A DNA stretch of 64,000 nucleotides from contig DFVG01000045.1 in the NCBI GenBank assembly GCA_002379985.1, forward strand, positions 63,250 through 127,249, read 5' to 3'. Numbering within the stretch: the stretch's first letter is position 1; every line of letters begins with the position of its first letter. The stretch comes from Flavobacteriaceae bacterium UBA4166. Lineage in GTDB: Bacteria; Bacteroidota; Bacteroidia; Flavobacteriales; Flavobacteriaceae. Positions 42,912 to 51,966 of this stretch are shown here, one piece after another. The translations under genes were made by a program, and so were the position numbers. Below the pieces are notes generated by a model that saw only the letters and a list, made by a program, of their open reading frames with translations, made no database searches and was not told the DNA's origin.

Positions 42912-45900
42912 ATGCGCTTGAAGTTTGGCAGATATAGCGTGTGTTTGTGGATGCTTATGTCATGTGTTATTGGCTACACCCAAAACGACACCTCTTCAGG
43001 AGTTTCAAAAATTCAGGAACTTATTACCCAAGGACAGCTGCAAGAGGCTACGACCCAATTTGAACTACAGACTACCAAATTTCAACAACAAAAACAGTAC
43101 GACAGTCTCATACCTTATATCGCGATTGCGGGAAGTCAAACGCTCAATGAACAAAATGCGCAAAAGGCCTTACAAAATGCCATTGACTTTGTCGCAGTAC
43201 TAGAGCAACAGAAAGACCCTTTCATTACTGCCAAAGCTTACAAAGAACTCGCATGGATCTACAGTGATGCGGGACAACCTCAGGGGGCCTACAATATCTT
43301 AAAGCAAGCTAAAGATCTTCTTCAAAATAGACCCGCGGACACAACTCATATCGTACCGAGTTTAACCTATAATATGGGGTATTACGCTAGTAGTATGGGA
43401 GACTATCCACTATCAAAAAAGCATTATAAAGAAACCTTGAGATTGTTAAAAGCGTCTCCTAAAAAAGACCCGGTTTTTTTTCAACAAGTATTTAATGCTC
43501 TTGGTGGCGTCATGTGGTTTTCGGGAAAAATGGACAGTGCCCAGTACTATTTCGAACAATCGTTGGTCGCGCTTGAGGAAAGTCCGAATGACGACCTCCT
43601 GAATCAATATTATCGCCCGGGATTAATAAACATGAATTTGGCGGTGATTGCTCAAGCCATAGGCAATCACTATGAAGCCATTTCTTATTCAGAAGATGCC
43701 ATTGACAAGTTTGAAACCTTTATGGCAAAAACCAAAGACGAGCAACAATCAAATCAAGCAAGAGGCAATTTGATGGCGGCGATTGATAATATGGGTTCTT
43801 TCTATAATGCGGTGGGTCAATTTAAACGGGCACGCGACCTTATTGCATACGCCTATCAAGAAAAACAAAAATATCTTGAACCTACCGATCCTAACCTCAT
43901 CATTTCGCTCGTGATCCTTGGCCAAGCCGAAGTAAGCCTACTGAATTATGATCAAGCTGCGCGACACCTAGACGCGTCCCTAAAATTAATTAATGACAAT
44001 CCCGGAATCCAATTGTATTGGAAAGCCGGAGCACTTACGTCAAGAGCTCGAATTTTTGAAGTAGAGGGTGCTATTGAGAATGCCAAAAAATATTACCAAC
44101 GTGCGATAGAAACCTATGAAACCACTTTGAAAGGTGATATTACAGTAGATTACTTAAACGACCTAAACGCTTGCTCTCAGTTTTATGCTCGTAATAACGA
44201 GCCGAAAATAGCAGTTGCCTTAGCCGAAAAAACGTACCTCGCCACCCGCAGCGGTGATTTCAAAAACACCTTACAAGCATTTCATCATACCTTAAACTTA
44301 GCAACGGTACATTTAACGCTATCAAACTATGATGCTGCCTTACAGTATAGTAACGAGGCGCTTGCTATGAAACTTACCGCCAACAACACGAATCGAAAAG
44401 CTGATTCGATCGCGCTTCAGTTTCGAAAACCTACGGCGATTGTCACAAAAGTAACTGCCCAATACCATCTTAACCCATCGAAAACCCCGCTCTTTTTACA
44501 ACAACTTCTCGATCAATTAGAAGAAGCTTTCGAAATTTTGCAACAGCGAAAAACCTTGCTTAAAACGTATGAAGACCTGCAATTACTCATTGAAGAGAAC
44601 AATGAGCTATTCGATTTTGCCAAAAAAATAAATATTGAATTGTATGAGAAAACCAAAGATCCAACCTATCTACATTCCATCGTTTCGCTACAGGAATCCA
44701 GCTTATACAATAGAATTCGCTCCCGACTGAACCTGCGAAATGATATTGCCTTTTCAGACGTTCCTGAAGCTATCTTACAGCGTGAAGCTTCCTTGAAAAA
44801 GCAACTCTCTGCCACCTTTGAGCATCGCGAGAGTATGGAGGCATTTTTTGAAACCAATCGCGAGTGGAACGATTTTTTAGAGCTCCTTCAAAAAGAGCAT
44901 CCAAAATATTATGCGATGCGTTATGGGCCATTAGAGGTTGATCTTCAAAACATTCAGAAGCAACTCCCGGAAGCAACCACCCTGTTGCGCTATTTTTTTG
45001 TTGGCGACACTTTGCATGTATTGGTCATTTCCAAAAATGATGTCATTTTATCGGCTTTGCCTTCCCAAGAAATTGACTCTAAAATTCATCAATTAAACAC
45101 TGAGATATTCGATGTTTCCGCTTTGGCACCCCATGTTCATGAGCTTTATCAACAACTTTGGGAACCCATTGAAAAGCATATAAAAACTTCTGAAGTTATC
45201 ATCATTCCCGATGGGATTCTCTACAACCTGAACTTTGAAACCCTCACGCCGAATCGTATTGATTCTTTTCAGAGCATGGCTTCTGAAAGTTTGCTTGCTC
45301 ATTATTCCATCTCCTATCATTTCAGTCCGTTGCTCATTAACGCTTTCGCGGAATCAGGAATCTATGAGAACGCCTATGTTGCCTTTGCGCCACAGTTTAC
45401 TAACGCTATGAAAGAAGCGTATCAAAATACGTTACGAGATTCTTCTAAAGCCGATGCGTCCTACTTCAAACTACTTCCACAACCGTTTAGTTATGACTTG
45501 ATAAAAAACTACACCAAAAAATGGAAAGGGAGTGCGTATTTGAATGAAAAGGCCATCAAAAAGAACTTCACACAAAAAGCCAAACAGCATTATATACTGC
45601 ATATTGGCACGCATGCCGAGTCAGATAATCTAAACCCTGAATTGTCTCGCCTAATTTTTGCTAAATCATTAGGAACGGAAGAAATGGAGGAAAATTCCTT
45701 ATTCACTTATGAGATCTATAACCATGATATGTCCTCCGGACTTGCCGTGCTTACTGCATGCGAAACGGGCAAGCCTTCCTACCAACCCGGAGAAGGCATG
45801 ATTTCATTGGCCCATGCATTTACCTATGCCGGCAGTGAAAGCATCTTAACAAGTCTCTGGAAGATTGATGAGCAATCCAGCGCTATGATTATTGATCATT

Positions 45901-46133
45901 TTTATGAGTATCTGAATGAAGGAATGCCAAAACACAAGGCCCTTCAACAAGCAAAACTAAAGTACCTCTCGGAAGCTCAGGGAAGAACCTTAGCACCACA
46001 ATATTGGGCCGGACTCGTACTTATCGGTGATATGGCTCCGCTAGAAATGAAGACCAATATCGCTTGGTATTGGTATGTGGCCTTAGCCGGAGCCCTACTT
46101 TTCATGCTACTTCTAATCTTTAGAAGACGGTAA
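42912..46133 (+). CDS. Exported, membrane-anchored TPR-CHAT protease
   Basis: A 1073-residue protein: signal peptide (VIGYTQ, residues 1-24), about ten TPR-type helical repeats (residues 30-500), a coiled linker (500-690), and a caspase-like CHAT domain (about 760-1040). The catalytic pair is His901 (LHIGTHAESD) and Cys950 (LTACETG), as in HetF-associated caspases. A final membrane helix (about 1049-1068) followed by RRR anchors it, which places the protease in the periplasm. Best-known TPR-CHAT proteases are cytosolic CRISPR partners, so this topology and its sigma/anti-sigma partners are distinctive. The likely target is the anti-sigma protein. Confidence 0.9.
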   Translation: MRLKFGRYSVCLWMLMSCVIGYTQNDTSSGVSKIQELITQGQLQEATTQFELQTTKFQQQKQYDSLIPYIAIAGSQTLNEQNAQKALQNAIDFVAVLEQQKDPFITAKAYKELAWIYSDAGQPQGAYNILKQAKDLLQNRPADTTHIVPSLTYNMGYYASSMGDYPLSKKHYKETLRLLKASPKKDPVFFQQVFNALGGVMWFSGKMDSAQYYFEQSLVALEESPNDDLLNQYYRPGLINMNLAVIAQAIGNHYEAISYSEDAIDKFETFMAKTKDEQQSNQARGNLMAAIDNMGSFYNAVGQFKRARDLIAYAYQEKQKYLEPTDPNLIISLVILGQAEVSLLNYDQAARHLDASLKLINDNPGIQLYWKAGALTSRARIFEVEGAIENAKKYYQRAIETYETTLKGDITVDYLNDLNACSQFYARNNEPKIAVALAEKTYLATRSGDFKNTLQAFHHTLNLATVHLTLSNYDAALQYSNEALAMKLTANNTNRKADSIALQFRKPTAIVTKVTAQYHLNPSKTPLFLQQLLDQLEEAFEILQQRKTLLKTYEDLQLLIEENNELFDFAKKINIELYEKTKDPTYLHSIVSLQESSLYNRIRSRLNLRNDIAFSDVPEAILQREASLKKQLSATFEHRESMEAFFETNREWNDFLELLQKEHPKYYAMRYGPLEVDLQNIQKQLPEATTLLRYFFVGDTLHVLVISKNDVILSALPSQEIDSKIHQLNTEIFDVSALAPHVHELYQQLWEPIEKHIKTSEVIIIPDGILYNLNFETLTPNRIDSFQSMASESLLAHYSISYHFSPLLINAFAESGIYENAYVAFAPQFTNAMKEAYQNTLRDSSKADASYFKLLPQPFSYDLIKNYTKKWKGSAYLNEKAIKKNFTQKAKQHYILHIGTHAESDNLNPELSRLIFAKSLGTEEMEENSLFTYEIYNHDMSSGLAVLTACETGKPSYQPGEGMISLAHAFTYAGSESILTSLWKIDEQSSAMIIDHFYEYLNEGMPKHKALQQAKLKYLSEAQGRTLAPQYWAGLVLIGDMAPLEMKTNIAWYWYVALAGALLFMLLLIFRRR

Positions 46134-46156
46134 TTCAAATTTGTTTGATGACATTT

Positions 46157-46182
46157 CTCAATACCTACGATGTAGGTATGAG
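46157..46182 (+). terminator. Strong hairpin after the CHAT gene
   Basis: ATACCTAC (46161-46168) and GTAGGTAT (46172-46179) pair exactly over GAT, extended by CTC/GAG with one bulged A. It lies 23 nt past the CHAT stop codon. There is no T-tract, so it may be a weak or factor-assisted terminator or an RNA end-protecting hairpin. Confidence 0.45.
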
Positions 46183-46253
46183 GTGGCCTCCCAAACACCT
46201 TCTTGATATATATCCTTCACTAGCTTTCCTACTTATGCTTTAAATCAGTATAT

Positions 46254-46334
46254 ATGAAAAAAGCATTGATTGCCCTCTTGTTGGTCTCCACCGTGGGAGT
46301 TGCACAAGTAGGAATTAACACCATAAATTCTTAA
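46254..46334 (+). pseudogene. Remnant of a secreted-protein gene: signal peptide only
   Basis: A 26-codon ORF encodes a near-perfect Bacteroidota signal peptide followed by a few mature residues (ALLLVSTVGVAQVGINT) and then NS and a stop. AQVGINT is a common start of mature secreted proteins in this phylum, so this looks like the 5' stub of a larger gene whose body has been deleted. Its stop overlaps the end of the facing DUF4174 gene. A direct repeat TTCTTAATTC (46328-46337 and 46342-46351) lies at the junction. Confidence 0.55.
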
Positions 46335-46732
46335 TTCTTCGTTCTTAATTCTGCCTGGCGCATAGGCATTTGGTCGATAAGCTCATAAAACTTTTGTAAA
46401 GGAACAGGCGTTTTCGAAGTGAATTTTACACCGCCGTCTAATCCAATCAATCGCACTTTAAACTTCGCTACTTGTTCCGAAGGCGTTGCCGAAATGGAAG
46501 CTTTGGTGAACGCATTCCTGCATATTTCAGAGGTGCAATGTAAGACCACTAATTTTCGGTCTTTTTTACCACGTTCATCGTTATCCAACATTTTGATTTG
46601 CCGGGTTGCATTGTCATCATCAAAAGTTTCCGAAGTGATACAAATAATTCGGTTTTTCCATTGTAAAGATGGGAATTGTTGGGCACTCATAGGGAATGTG
46701 ATTAGAAAAAGAAGAAAGACTAGTTTTTTCAT
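46331..46732 (-). CDS. DUF4174 secreted protein
   Basis: A 133-residue protein with a signal peptide (FPMSAQQF, about residue 18) and the DUF4174 pattern: NRIICITSE near the N-terminus, LIGLDGGVKFTSKTPVPLQKFYELIDQMPMRQAE at the end. The fold is expected to be thioredoxin-like but there is no CxxC. Function is unknown. Its 3' end abuts a truncated gene on the other strand, and its start lies 35 nt from the oxidoreductase stop. Confidence 0.82.
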   Translation of the reverse strand: MKKLVFLLFLITFPMSAQQFPSLQWKNRIICITSETFDDDNATRQIKMLDNDERGKKDRKLVVLHCTSEICRNAFTKASISATPSEQVAKFKVRLIGLDGGVKFTSKTPVPLQKFYELIDQMPMRQAELRTKN

Positions 46733-46767
46733 AGCAACAAGCTACAAAAGTGGTATCAAGAAGTGCG

Positions 46768-48006
46768 TTAAGAGCCTGCTAAAATACGATCTGCCACCGC
46801 TGAAGCAACCATAAAACCACCGGTCCAAGCATTTTGAAAATTGAACCCTCCCGTAATAGCATCAATATTCAACACCTCTCCGGCAAAATATAAATTAGGA
46901 TGAATTTTGCTTTCAAAGGTTTTGAAATTCACCTCTTTTAAATCGACCCCGCCGGCCGTGACAAATTCTTCTTTAAACGTACTTTTTCCGTTGACCTGAA
47001 ATTCAGCTTCGGTAAGCATGGCTGCCAATTGTAGGAGCTGATCTTTGGTAAGATGCGCCCAAATCTCTGTTTCTGAAATTTTTGACGCTATCACTAGATT
47101 TTTCCATAGTCGTTTTGGGAGTCCGAATTGCGGATGCTTTGCGGTCATCTGTTTGGGATAGGTGTTTTTTAGGCTGAAAAGTTCTTCCAACACTTCATCT
47201 TTGGTAAAAGTAGGCAACCAGTTCACCAAAATAGCAAAGCGATATTGCAACGGCGCTAACAATCGTGCGCCCCAAGCCGATAACTTTAAAATTGCGGGAC
47301 CGCTCATTCCCCAGTGGGTGATTAATAAGGGACCTTCACTTTCAAGTACTACCTTTTTTGTTTCGGAAAGTACTTTCACATGAGCATCGGTCGCAACCCC
47401 AGGCAGGTCTATGATGCGATCATCTTCAATATTAAAGGTGAATAGCGACGGGACCGGCTTTACAATAGTATGGCCTAAATCCTCGAGTAAGTTCCAAAAT
47501 TTCGGACTACTACCTGTGGCAACTACAACATAGTCACAAGTATATTCCTTTTCTTTTGTAAGGACCCTCCAACCTACTTCCGTGGGAATCATCTTCTGAA
47601 CCCCCGTCTTTTTCTCAAGCTGCACTCCCAACCGCTTGGCTTCGTCAGTAAAACAATCGATGATGGTCTGAGAGCTATCGGTGATAGGAAACATCCTACC
47701 ATCCTCCTCCACTTTCAGAGTTACCCCTCGTTCTTCAAACCACGCTACCGTATCTCCGGTCATAAAGTGGTGAAACGGACCTAGTAGTTCTTTCTTGCCG
47801 CGAGGATAATTTTCGGTGAGGGGTTTCGGAAGAAATTCGGCATGCGTCACATTACAACGGCCGCCACCGGAAACCTTCACTTTGGTAAGTACTTCGTTAG
47901 CGCGTTCAAGGATCAAAATGCGTAATGCCGAATTCTTCTCGGCTAGATTGATCGCCGTAAAGTATCCGGCGGCGCCTCCGCCTACAACGATCACATCTGC
48001 TTTCAT
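46768..48006 (-). CDS. BaiN/RdsA-family NAD(P)/FAD-dependent oxidoreductase
   Basis: A 412-residue HI0933-like flavoprotein. DVIVVGGGAAGYFTAINLAE is the FAD loop, VSGGGRCNVTHAEF the family signature, and GEVLNIDAITGGFNFQNAWTGG the C-terminal FAD motif. Such enzymes act on various small molecules; the substrate is unknown. Its start overlaps the decarboxylase stop by 4 nt, so the two genes are one transcript. Confidence 0.92.
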   Translation of the reverse strand: MKADVIVVGGGAAGYFTAINLAEKNSALRILILERANEVLTKVKVSGGGRCNVTHAEFLPKPLTENYPRGKKELLGPFHHFMTGDTVAWFEERGVTLKVEEDGRMFPITDSSQTIIDCFTDEAKRLGVQLEKKTGVQKMIPTEVGWRVLTKEKEYTCDYVVVATGSSPKFWNLLEDLGHTIVKPVPSLFTFNIEDDRIIDLPGVATDAHVKVLSETKKVVLESEGPLLITHWGMSGPAILKLSAWGARLLAPLQYRFAILVNWLPTFTKDEVLEELFSLKNTYPKQMTAKHPQFGLPKRLWKNLVIASKISETEIWAHLTKDQLLQLAAMLTEAEFQVNGKSTFKEEFVTAGGVDLKEVNFKTFESKIHPNLYFAGEVLNIDAITGGFNFQNAWTGGFMVASAVADRILAGS

Positions 48007-49442
48007 GCACCCAACTTTTCTTCCCCGAATTGCTCACACAATTGAAGCGTTTCTTTTACTTCTTGAAAAGTGGTGCGAGGATTTATAAGACACATACGCA
48101 ATACAATTTGTCCATTTAACACAGTAGTGACCAAAAGTGCTTTTCGGGAAGCGACTACTTTTTCAGAAATGTATTGATTGAGTTGGTCTAACTCCTTTTC
48201 TGATAAGGCTTCTTTGATGGGATTGTATCGAAAATTGATCACCGCCAAGGTCGCCGATGAGATCACCTCCCAACGCGCACTTTTGCGCAAATATTTTTCG
48301 GTGGCTTCCGCCAATTGGATATTGTAAGTTACCGCTTTTCTGAACGCTTGGAGTCCGAAGGTCTTAATAGACATATAGAACTTTAAGGCACGAAATCTTC
48401 GGGTGAGCTGTACGCCGTGATCATAAAAATTAATCTCAGAGGTATTGCCTTCTACGTCACGAAGGTATTCGGGTGTTTCAGTAAAGGTATTTTTTAACCA
48501 ATTGCTATTCCGAACCAACAAACATCCCATTTCATACGGCTGATAGAACCATTTGTGGGGATCTACCGTCAATGAATCTGCTTTTTGAATCCCCTTAAGC
48601 AACTTTTTGCCGTCTTTGGCTAAGATCGCGGCACCTCCATATGCGCCATCTATGTGAAACCAAAGGCCTTCCGCCTTACAAATCTTTGAAATTTCCGAAA
48701 GGGGATCAACGGTACCGGTGTTCGTGGTTCCGGCAGTGCCTATCATCAAAAAAGGATGCAATCCTTTGAGCTTGTCTTTGGCAATGGCGTTCTGTAATTT
48801 GTTCAGACCAATTTTAAACTCTAGATCGGTTGGGATGATCCTGATCTGTTCTTTCCGAAAACCTAAAATACGAATGGCTTTGATGTTTGATGAATGTGCT
48901 TGATCGGACAAATAGATCACTGCTTTGGAAAAATCATCACCACATTTGATTCGTCTTGCCGTTACGATCGCAGTGAGGTTTGCCATGCTCCCACCACTCG
49001 TAAAGATTCCGCCTCCTTTTTTGGACGGAAACCCAAAGATCTTCAACAACCAATTGATGGTCACGATCTCCAACTCGGCTGCAGCCGGTGACGCGGCCCA
49101 TCCTCCTGAAAAAATATTGAAACCGGTGGCCAAGGTATCTGCCATTGCACTTACGTAATTACTTGGACCCGGCACAAAAGAAAATGACTTTGGGTGCGAA
49201 ACGATGGTGCTTTGTGTCATCACTTTTTCAAGAACAAAGTCTAATACCTGTTGCGCATCCGACCCCTTTTCTGGAGCTTCCTCTAGGAACATGGAATCCA
49301 TTTCTTCTCGCGATGCCAAGGCCACAGGAAGTTTTTCATGCTGTGTCGCGGTATGCTCCACAATGGCATCTACAACACGATAACCATAAGAGCGCATGGC
49401 GTCTGACTCCATTTCTAAGGTCGCTTTTTTATTAGGCTTCAT
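48003..49442 (-). CDS. PLP-dependent group II decarboxylase
   Basis: A 479-residue aromatic-amino-acid/glutamate-type decarboxylase. The PLP lysine is in SLTVDPHKWFYQPYE, GGSMANLTAI binds phosphate and HIDGAYGG stacks the cofactor. The family covers aromatic L-amino acid, tyrosine and diaminobutyrate decarboxylases; the sequence alone does not settle the substrate. It is preceded by a consensus -7 element and overlaps the following oxidoreductase gene by 4 nt. Confidence 0.9.
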   Translation of the reverse strand: MKPNKKATLEMESDAMRSYGYRVVDAIVEHTATQHEKLPVALASREEMDSMFLEEAPEKGSDAQQVLDFVLEKVMTQSTIVSHPKSFSFVPGPSNYVSAMADTLATGFNIFSGGWAASPAAAELEIVTINWLLKIFGFPSKKGGGIFTSGGSMANLTAIVTARRIKCGDDFSKAVIYLSDQAHSSNIKAIRILGFRKEQIRIIPTDLEFKIGLNKLQNAIAKDKLKGLHPFLMIGTAGTTNTGTVDPLSEISKICKAEGLWFHIDGAYGGAAILAKDGKKLLKGIQKADSLTVDPHKWFYQPYEMGCLLVRNSNWLKNTFTETPEYLRDVEGNTSEINFYDHGVQLTRRFRALKFYMSIKTFGLQAFRKAVTYNIQLAEATEKYLRKSARWEVISSATLAVINFRYNPIKEALSEKELDQLNQYISEKVVASRKALLVTTVLNGQIVLRMCLINPRTTFQEVKETLQLCEQFGEEKLGA

Positions 49443-49462
49443 AAAGGCGTGGTTTTAGGGTG

Positions 49463-49470
49463 CAAAAGTA
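49463..49470 (-). promoter_or_regulatory. -7 promoter element for the decarboxylase
   Basis: On the minus strand TACTTTTG matches TAnnTTTG exactly, 21 nt before the ATG at 49442, giving a leader of about 14 nt. No -33 TTG is evident. Confidence 0.45.
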
Positions 49471-49541
49471 ACGGTTTCCCACCGTTTTTCTTTAGGAATA
49501 CATAAACATTCTGCCAATGATAAATTGACTATTTTTATAGC

Positions 49542-50573
49542 GTGATACTGTACCTTCTGATTCTTATTTTTAGTTTGGGTTCGTACTTACCTGCCCTAAA
49601 AAACCCGCATTGGTTTTTTAGAACCCCTGATTTTATCCGACTTCAAACCATTGCGATCCAATTGTTGCTTTTAATATTGTTTTTTGTTTTTGAAACAGAA
49701 TATTCATGGTTTAGTTTGCTGCTGTTGGGATTATTGGTAGGCACCTTGGTCTATCAAATTGTGAAGGTGTTTCCATACAGTTCCTATTATCCCAGAAAAA
49801 AACCCGATTTCCCCAGCAATGGTAGTTTTTCCATCCTCGCTGCGAATGTGCTTCAAACCAATAGCGAATACGATCAATTCCTACAACTCGCTAAGAAATA
49901 TGACGCCGACCTTATCTTGACCATGGAAAGTCATGAGGGTTGGGAAGAAGGATTATCCTCATTAAAGGATCATTATCCGGAAGTTATTGCATTGCCTCAT
50001 GATAATTTCTACGGTATGCATCTGTATTCTAAAATTCCATTGCCCGATGCCGAAGTACATTACTTGGTGGAAGACGATGTTCCTTCTATTTTCTTCAACT
50101 ACCCGATCACCGAAGATCAAAACGTTTTTGTAGCTTGTCTACATCCCGCACCGCCAAGCCCCACAGAAAATGAAACTTCCAAAGAACGAGATGCAGAACT
50201 GATGATCGTTGGTAAGAAGATTCGAGAGATCGAGGATCCTGTCGTTGTGTGCGGTGATATGAACGACGTGGTGTGGAGTCGCGTAACGCGCCTCTTTAAA
50301 AAAATGACGGACATGATCGATCCTCGTATTGGGCGCGGTTTTTTTCCTACCTATCATGCCGGCTACCGCTTTATGCGCTTCCCCTTAGATCATTTGTTTC
50401 ACAGCAAGAGCTTATTTGTAGATATTATGGAGCGCACAGAAAATTTTGGCAGTGATCACTTCGGAATGTATTACGAGATCCACGTAAAAAAACATCAAAC
50501 AAAAGAAGTGGCTCCCCCCTTGAATGGTGATGAAAAAGAAGAGATCAATGGGATTACCGAAGCTGTAGAATAG
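49542..50573 (+). CDS. Membrane-anchored endonuclease/exonuclease/phosphatase-family protein
   Basis: A 343-residue protein with three N-terminal membrane helices (residues 1-75) followed by an EEP hydrolase domain: ILAANVLQTN, ILTMESHEGWEE, LHPAPPSP, CGDMNDVVW and the final GSDHFGMY with the catalytic His. In similar proteins the domain cleaves phosphodiesters of nucleic acid, lipid or sugar. The start is GTG at 49542, which begins directly with the first helix. A short acidic tail follows the domain. It is 46 nt from the sugar transporter. Confidence 0.87.
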   Translation: MILYLLILIFSLGSYLPALKNPHWFFRTPDFIRLQTIAIQLLLLILFFVFETEYSWFSLLLLGLLVGTLVYQIVKVFPYSSYYPRKKPDFPSNGSFSILAANVLQTNSEYDQFLQLAKKYDADLILTMESHEGWEEGLSSLKDHYPEVIALPHDNFYGMHLYSKIPLPDAEVHYLVEDDVPSIFFNYPITEDQNVFVACLHPAPPSPTENETSKERDAELMIVGKKIREIEDPVVVCGDMNDVVWSRVTRLFKKMTDMIDPRIGRGFFPTYHAGYRFMRFPLDHLFHSKSLFVDIMERTENFGSDHFGMYYEIHVKKHQTKEVAPPLNGDEKEEINGITEAVE

Positions 50574-50619
50574 ATTCCTATAAATTTCTATCTTTAGCTT
50601 TCTAACCAACCGAATTTCT

Positions 50620-51966
50620 ATGAAAGATATCACCAAATGGAGCATCACGGTGGCGCTCGCCGGATTTCTCTTTGGGTTTGACACGGTAGTTATAAGCGGT
50701 GCGAACCAACCCATTCAAAAACTTTGGGATACATCTCCCCTCTTTCACGGAACCTTCATTATGAGCATGGCCTTGTGGGGAACGGTGCTGGGATCACTTT
50801 TAGGCGGCATTCCTACGAAGTATTTAGGAAGAAAAACAACGCTTTTTTGGATCGGGATCTTATTCTTTGTTTCGGCGGTAGGTTCTGCCCTCGCCCCGGG
50901 ACCCTATTTGTTTTCCTTCTTCCGATTCATCGGAGGCGTTGGTGTTGGGGTGTCTTCGGTAGCAGCACCCATTTACATTTCAGAAATCACGACCGGTGAA
51001 AACAGAGGTCGGTTAGGCGCCTTGTATCAATTCAATATTGTCTTCGGAATTTTTGTCGCATTTATTTCAAATTGGTTGTTAGAAGGTGTTGGAGGCGAAC
51101 ACGATTGGCGTTGGATGTTGGGGGTTGAAGGGATCCCGGCCTTAGCGTATACGTTGATGGTCTGGAAAGTTCCTAATAGTCCGCGTTGGCTCTTACTTCA
51201 AAAAAACGATAGAAATGGTGCGCTTGCTGTGCTTCGGAAAATATATCAAGCAACAGAAGCCGAAACGCATTTACAGGAGATTCAACGCGATGCCGATAAG
51301 CCTAAAAGCAACGATAAGCTATTCCAAAGAAAATACCGCAAGGTTATCTGGATGGGCTTTTTACTCGCTTTTTTCAACCAACTTTCCGGAATTAATTTCG
51401 TTTTGTACTACGCTCCGCAGATCCTAGAGCAGGCAGGGCTAGGCGGAGAAGAATCGTTATTCAATTCGATTGCCATCGGTGCCGTGAATTTGATCTTTAC
51501 GCTGGTTGGTATCCGACTCATAGATCGACTGGGCAGAAGGCAATTGTTGATCATAGGGTCTATAGGCTATATTGTGAGTTTGTTCATGGTAGGATATAGT
51601 TTTCAAGCAGGGCTCAGTTCGATGGTGCTCCTCACCTTTATTTGCACCTTTGTTGCGGCGCATGCTATCGGACAAGGAGCGATCATTTGGGTGTTCCTAT
51701 CTGAAATATATCCCAATCGTGTTCGTGCTTACGGACAATCTTGGGGGACCAGTACCCACTGGGTGTTCGCTGCGTTAATCACCCTGCTCACCCCTTTCTT
51801 TATTGACGATTCTGAAGGGGTTTTTAGAGACCAATTAGAGGTGATTTACTATTTCTTTGCCGGCATGATGGTCTTACAATTGCTATGGGCGCTTTTCAAA
51901 ATGCCGGAAACTAAAGGGGTTTCCCTAGAAGAACTCGAACGTAAGCTTATTCCAGAAGATGAATAG
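50620..51966 (+). CDS. MFS sugar porter
   Basis: A 448-residue sugar porter family (xylose/arabinose/fructose type) protein with 12 helices. Signatures are GFDTVVISGA in helix 1, GRKTTLFW after helix 2, the PIYISEITTGENRGRLGA loop, PNSPRWLL before the central loop, LSGINFVLYYAPQI in helix 7, and PETKGVSLEELE at the end. The following fructokinase gene overlaps its stop by 8 nt, so fructose or a related hexose is the likely substrate. Confidence 0.93.
   Translation: MKDITKWSITVALAGFLFGFDTVVISGANQPIQKLWDTSPLFHGTFIMSMALWGTVLGSLLGGIPTKYLGRKTTLFWIGILFFVSAVGSALAPGPYLFSFFRFIGGVGVGVSSVAAPIYISEITTGENRGRLGALYQFNIVFGIFVAFISNWLLEGVGGEHDWRWMLGVEGIPALAYTLMVWKVPNSPRWLLLQKNDRNGALAVLRKIYQATEAETHLQEIQRDADKPKSNDKLFQRKYRKVIWMGFLLAFFNQLSGINFVLYYAPQILEQAGLGGEESLFNSIAIGAVNLIFTLVGIRLIDRLGRRQLLIIGSIGYIVSLFMVGYSFQAGLSSMVLLTFICTFVAAHAIGQGAIIWVFLSEIYPNRVRAYGQSWGTSTHWVFAALITLLTPFFIDDSEGVFRDQLEVIYYFFAGMMVLQLLWALFKMPETKGVSLEELERKLIPEDE

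Noticed and set aside
45344..45355. Second copy of GCTTTCGCGGAA, as in the hairpin at 5729
   Set aside because: It lies inside the CHAT coding sequence without the pairing arm, so it is probably chance or a general genomic word rather than a regulatory repeat.
41570..46133. CRISPR-linked TPR-CHAT (Craspase-type) system
   Set aside because: No CRISPR array or gRAMP/Cas7-11 gene is in the window, and the protease carries a signal peptide and membrane anchor instead of being cytosolic.
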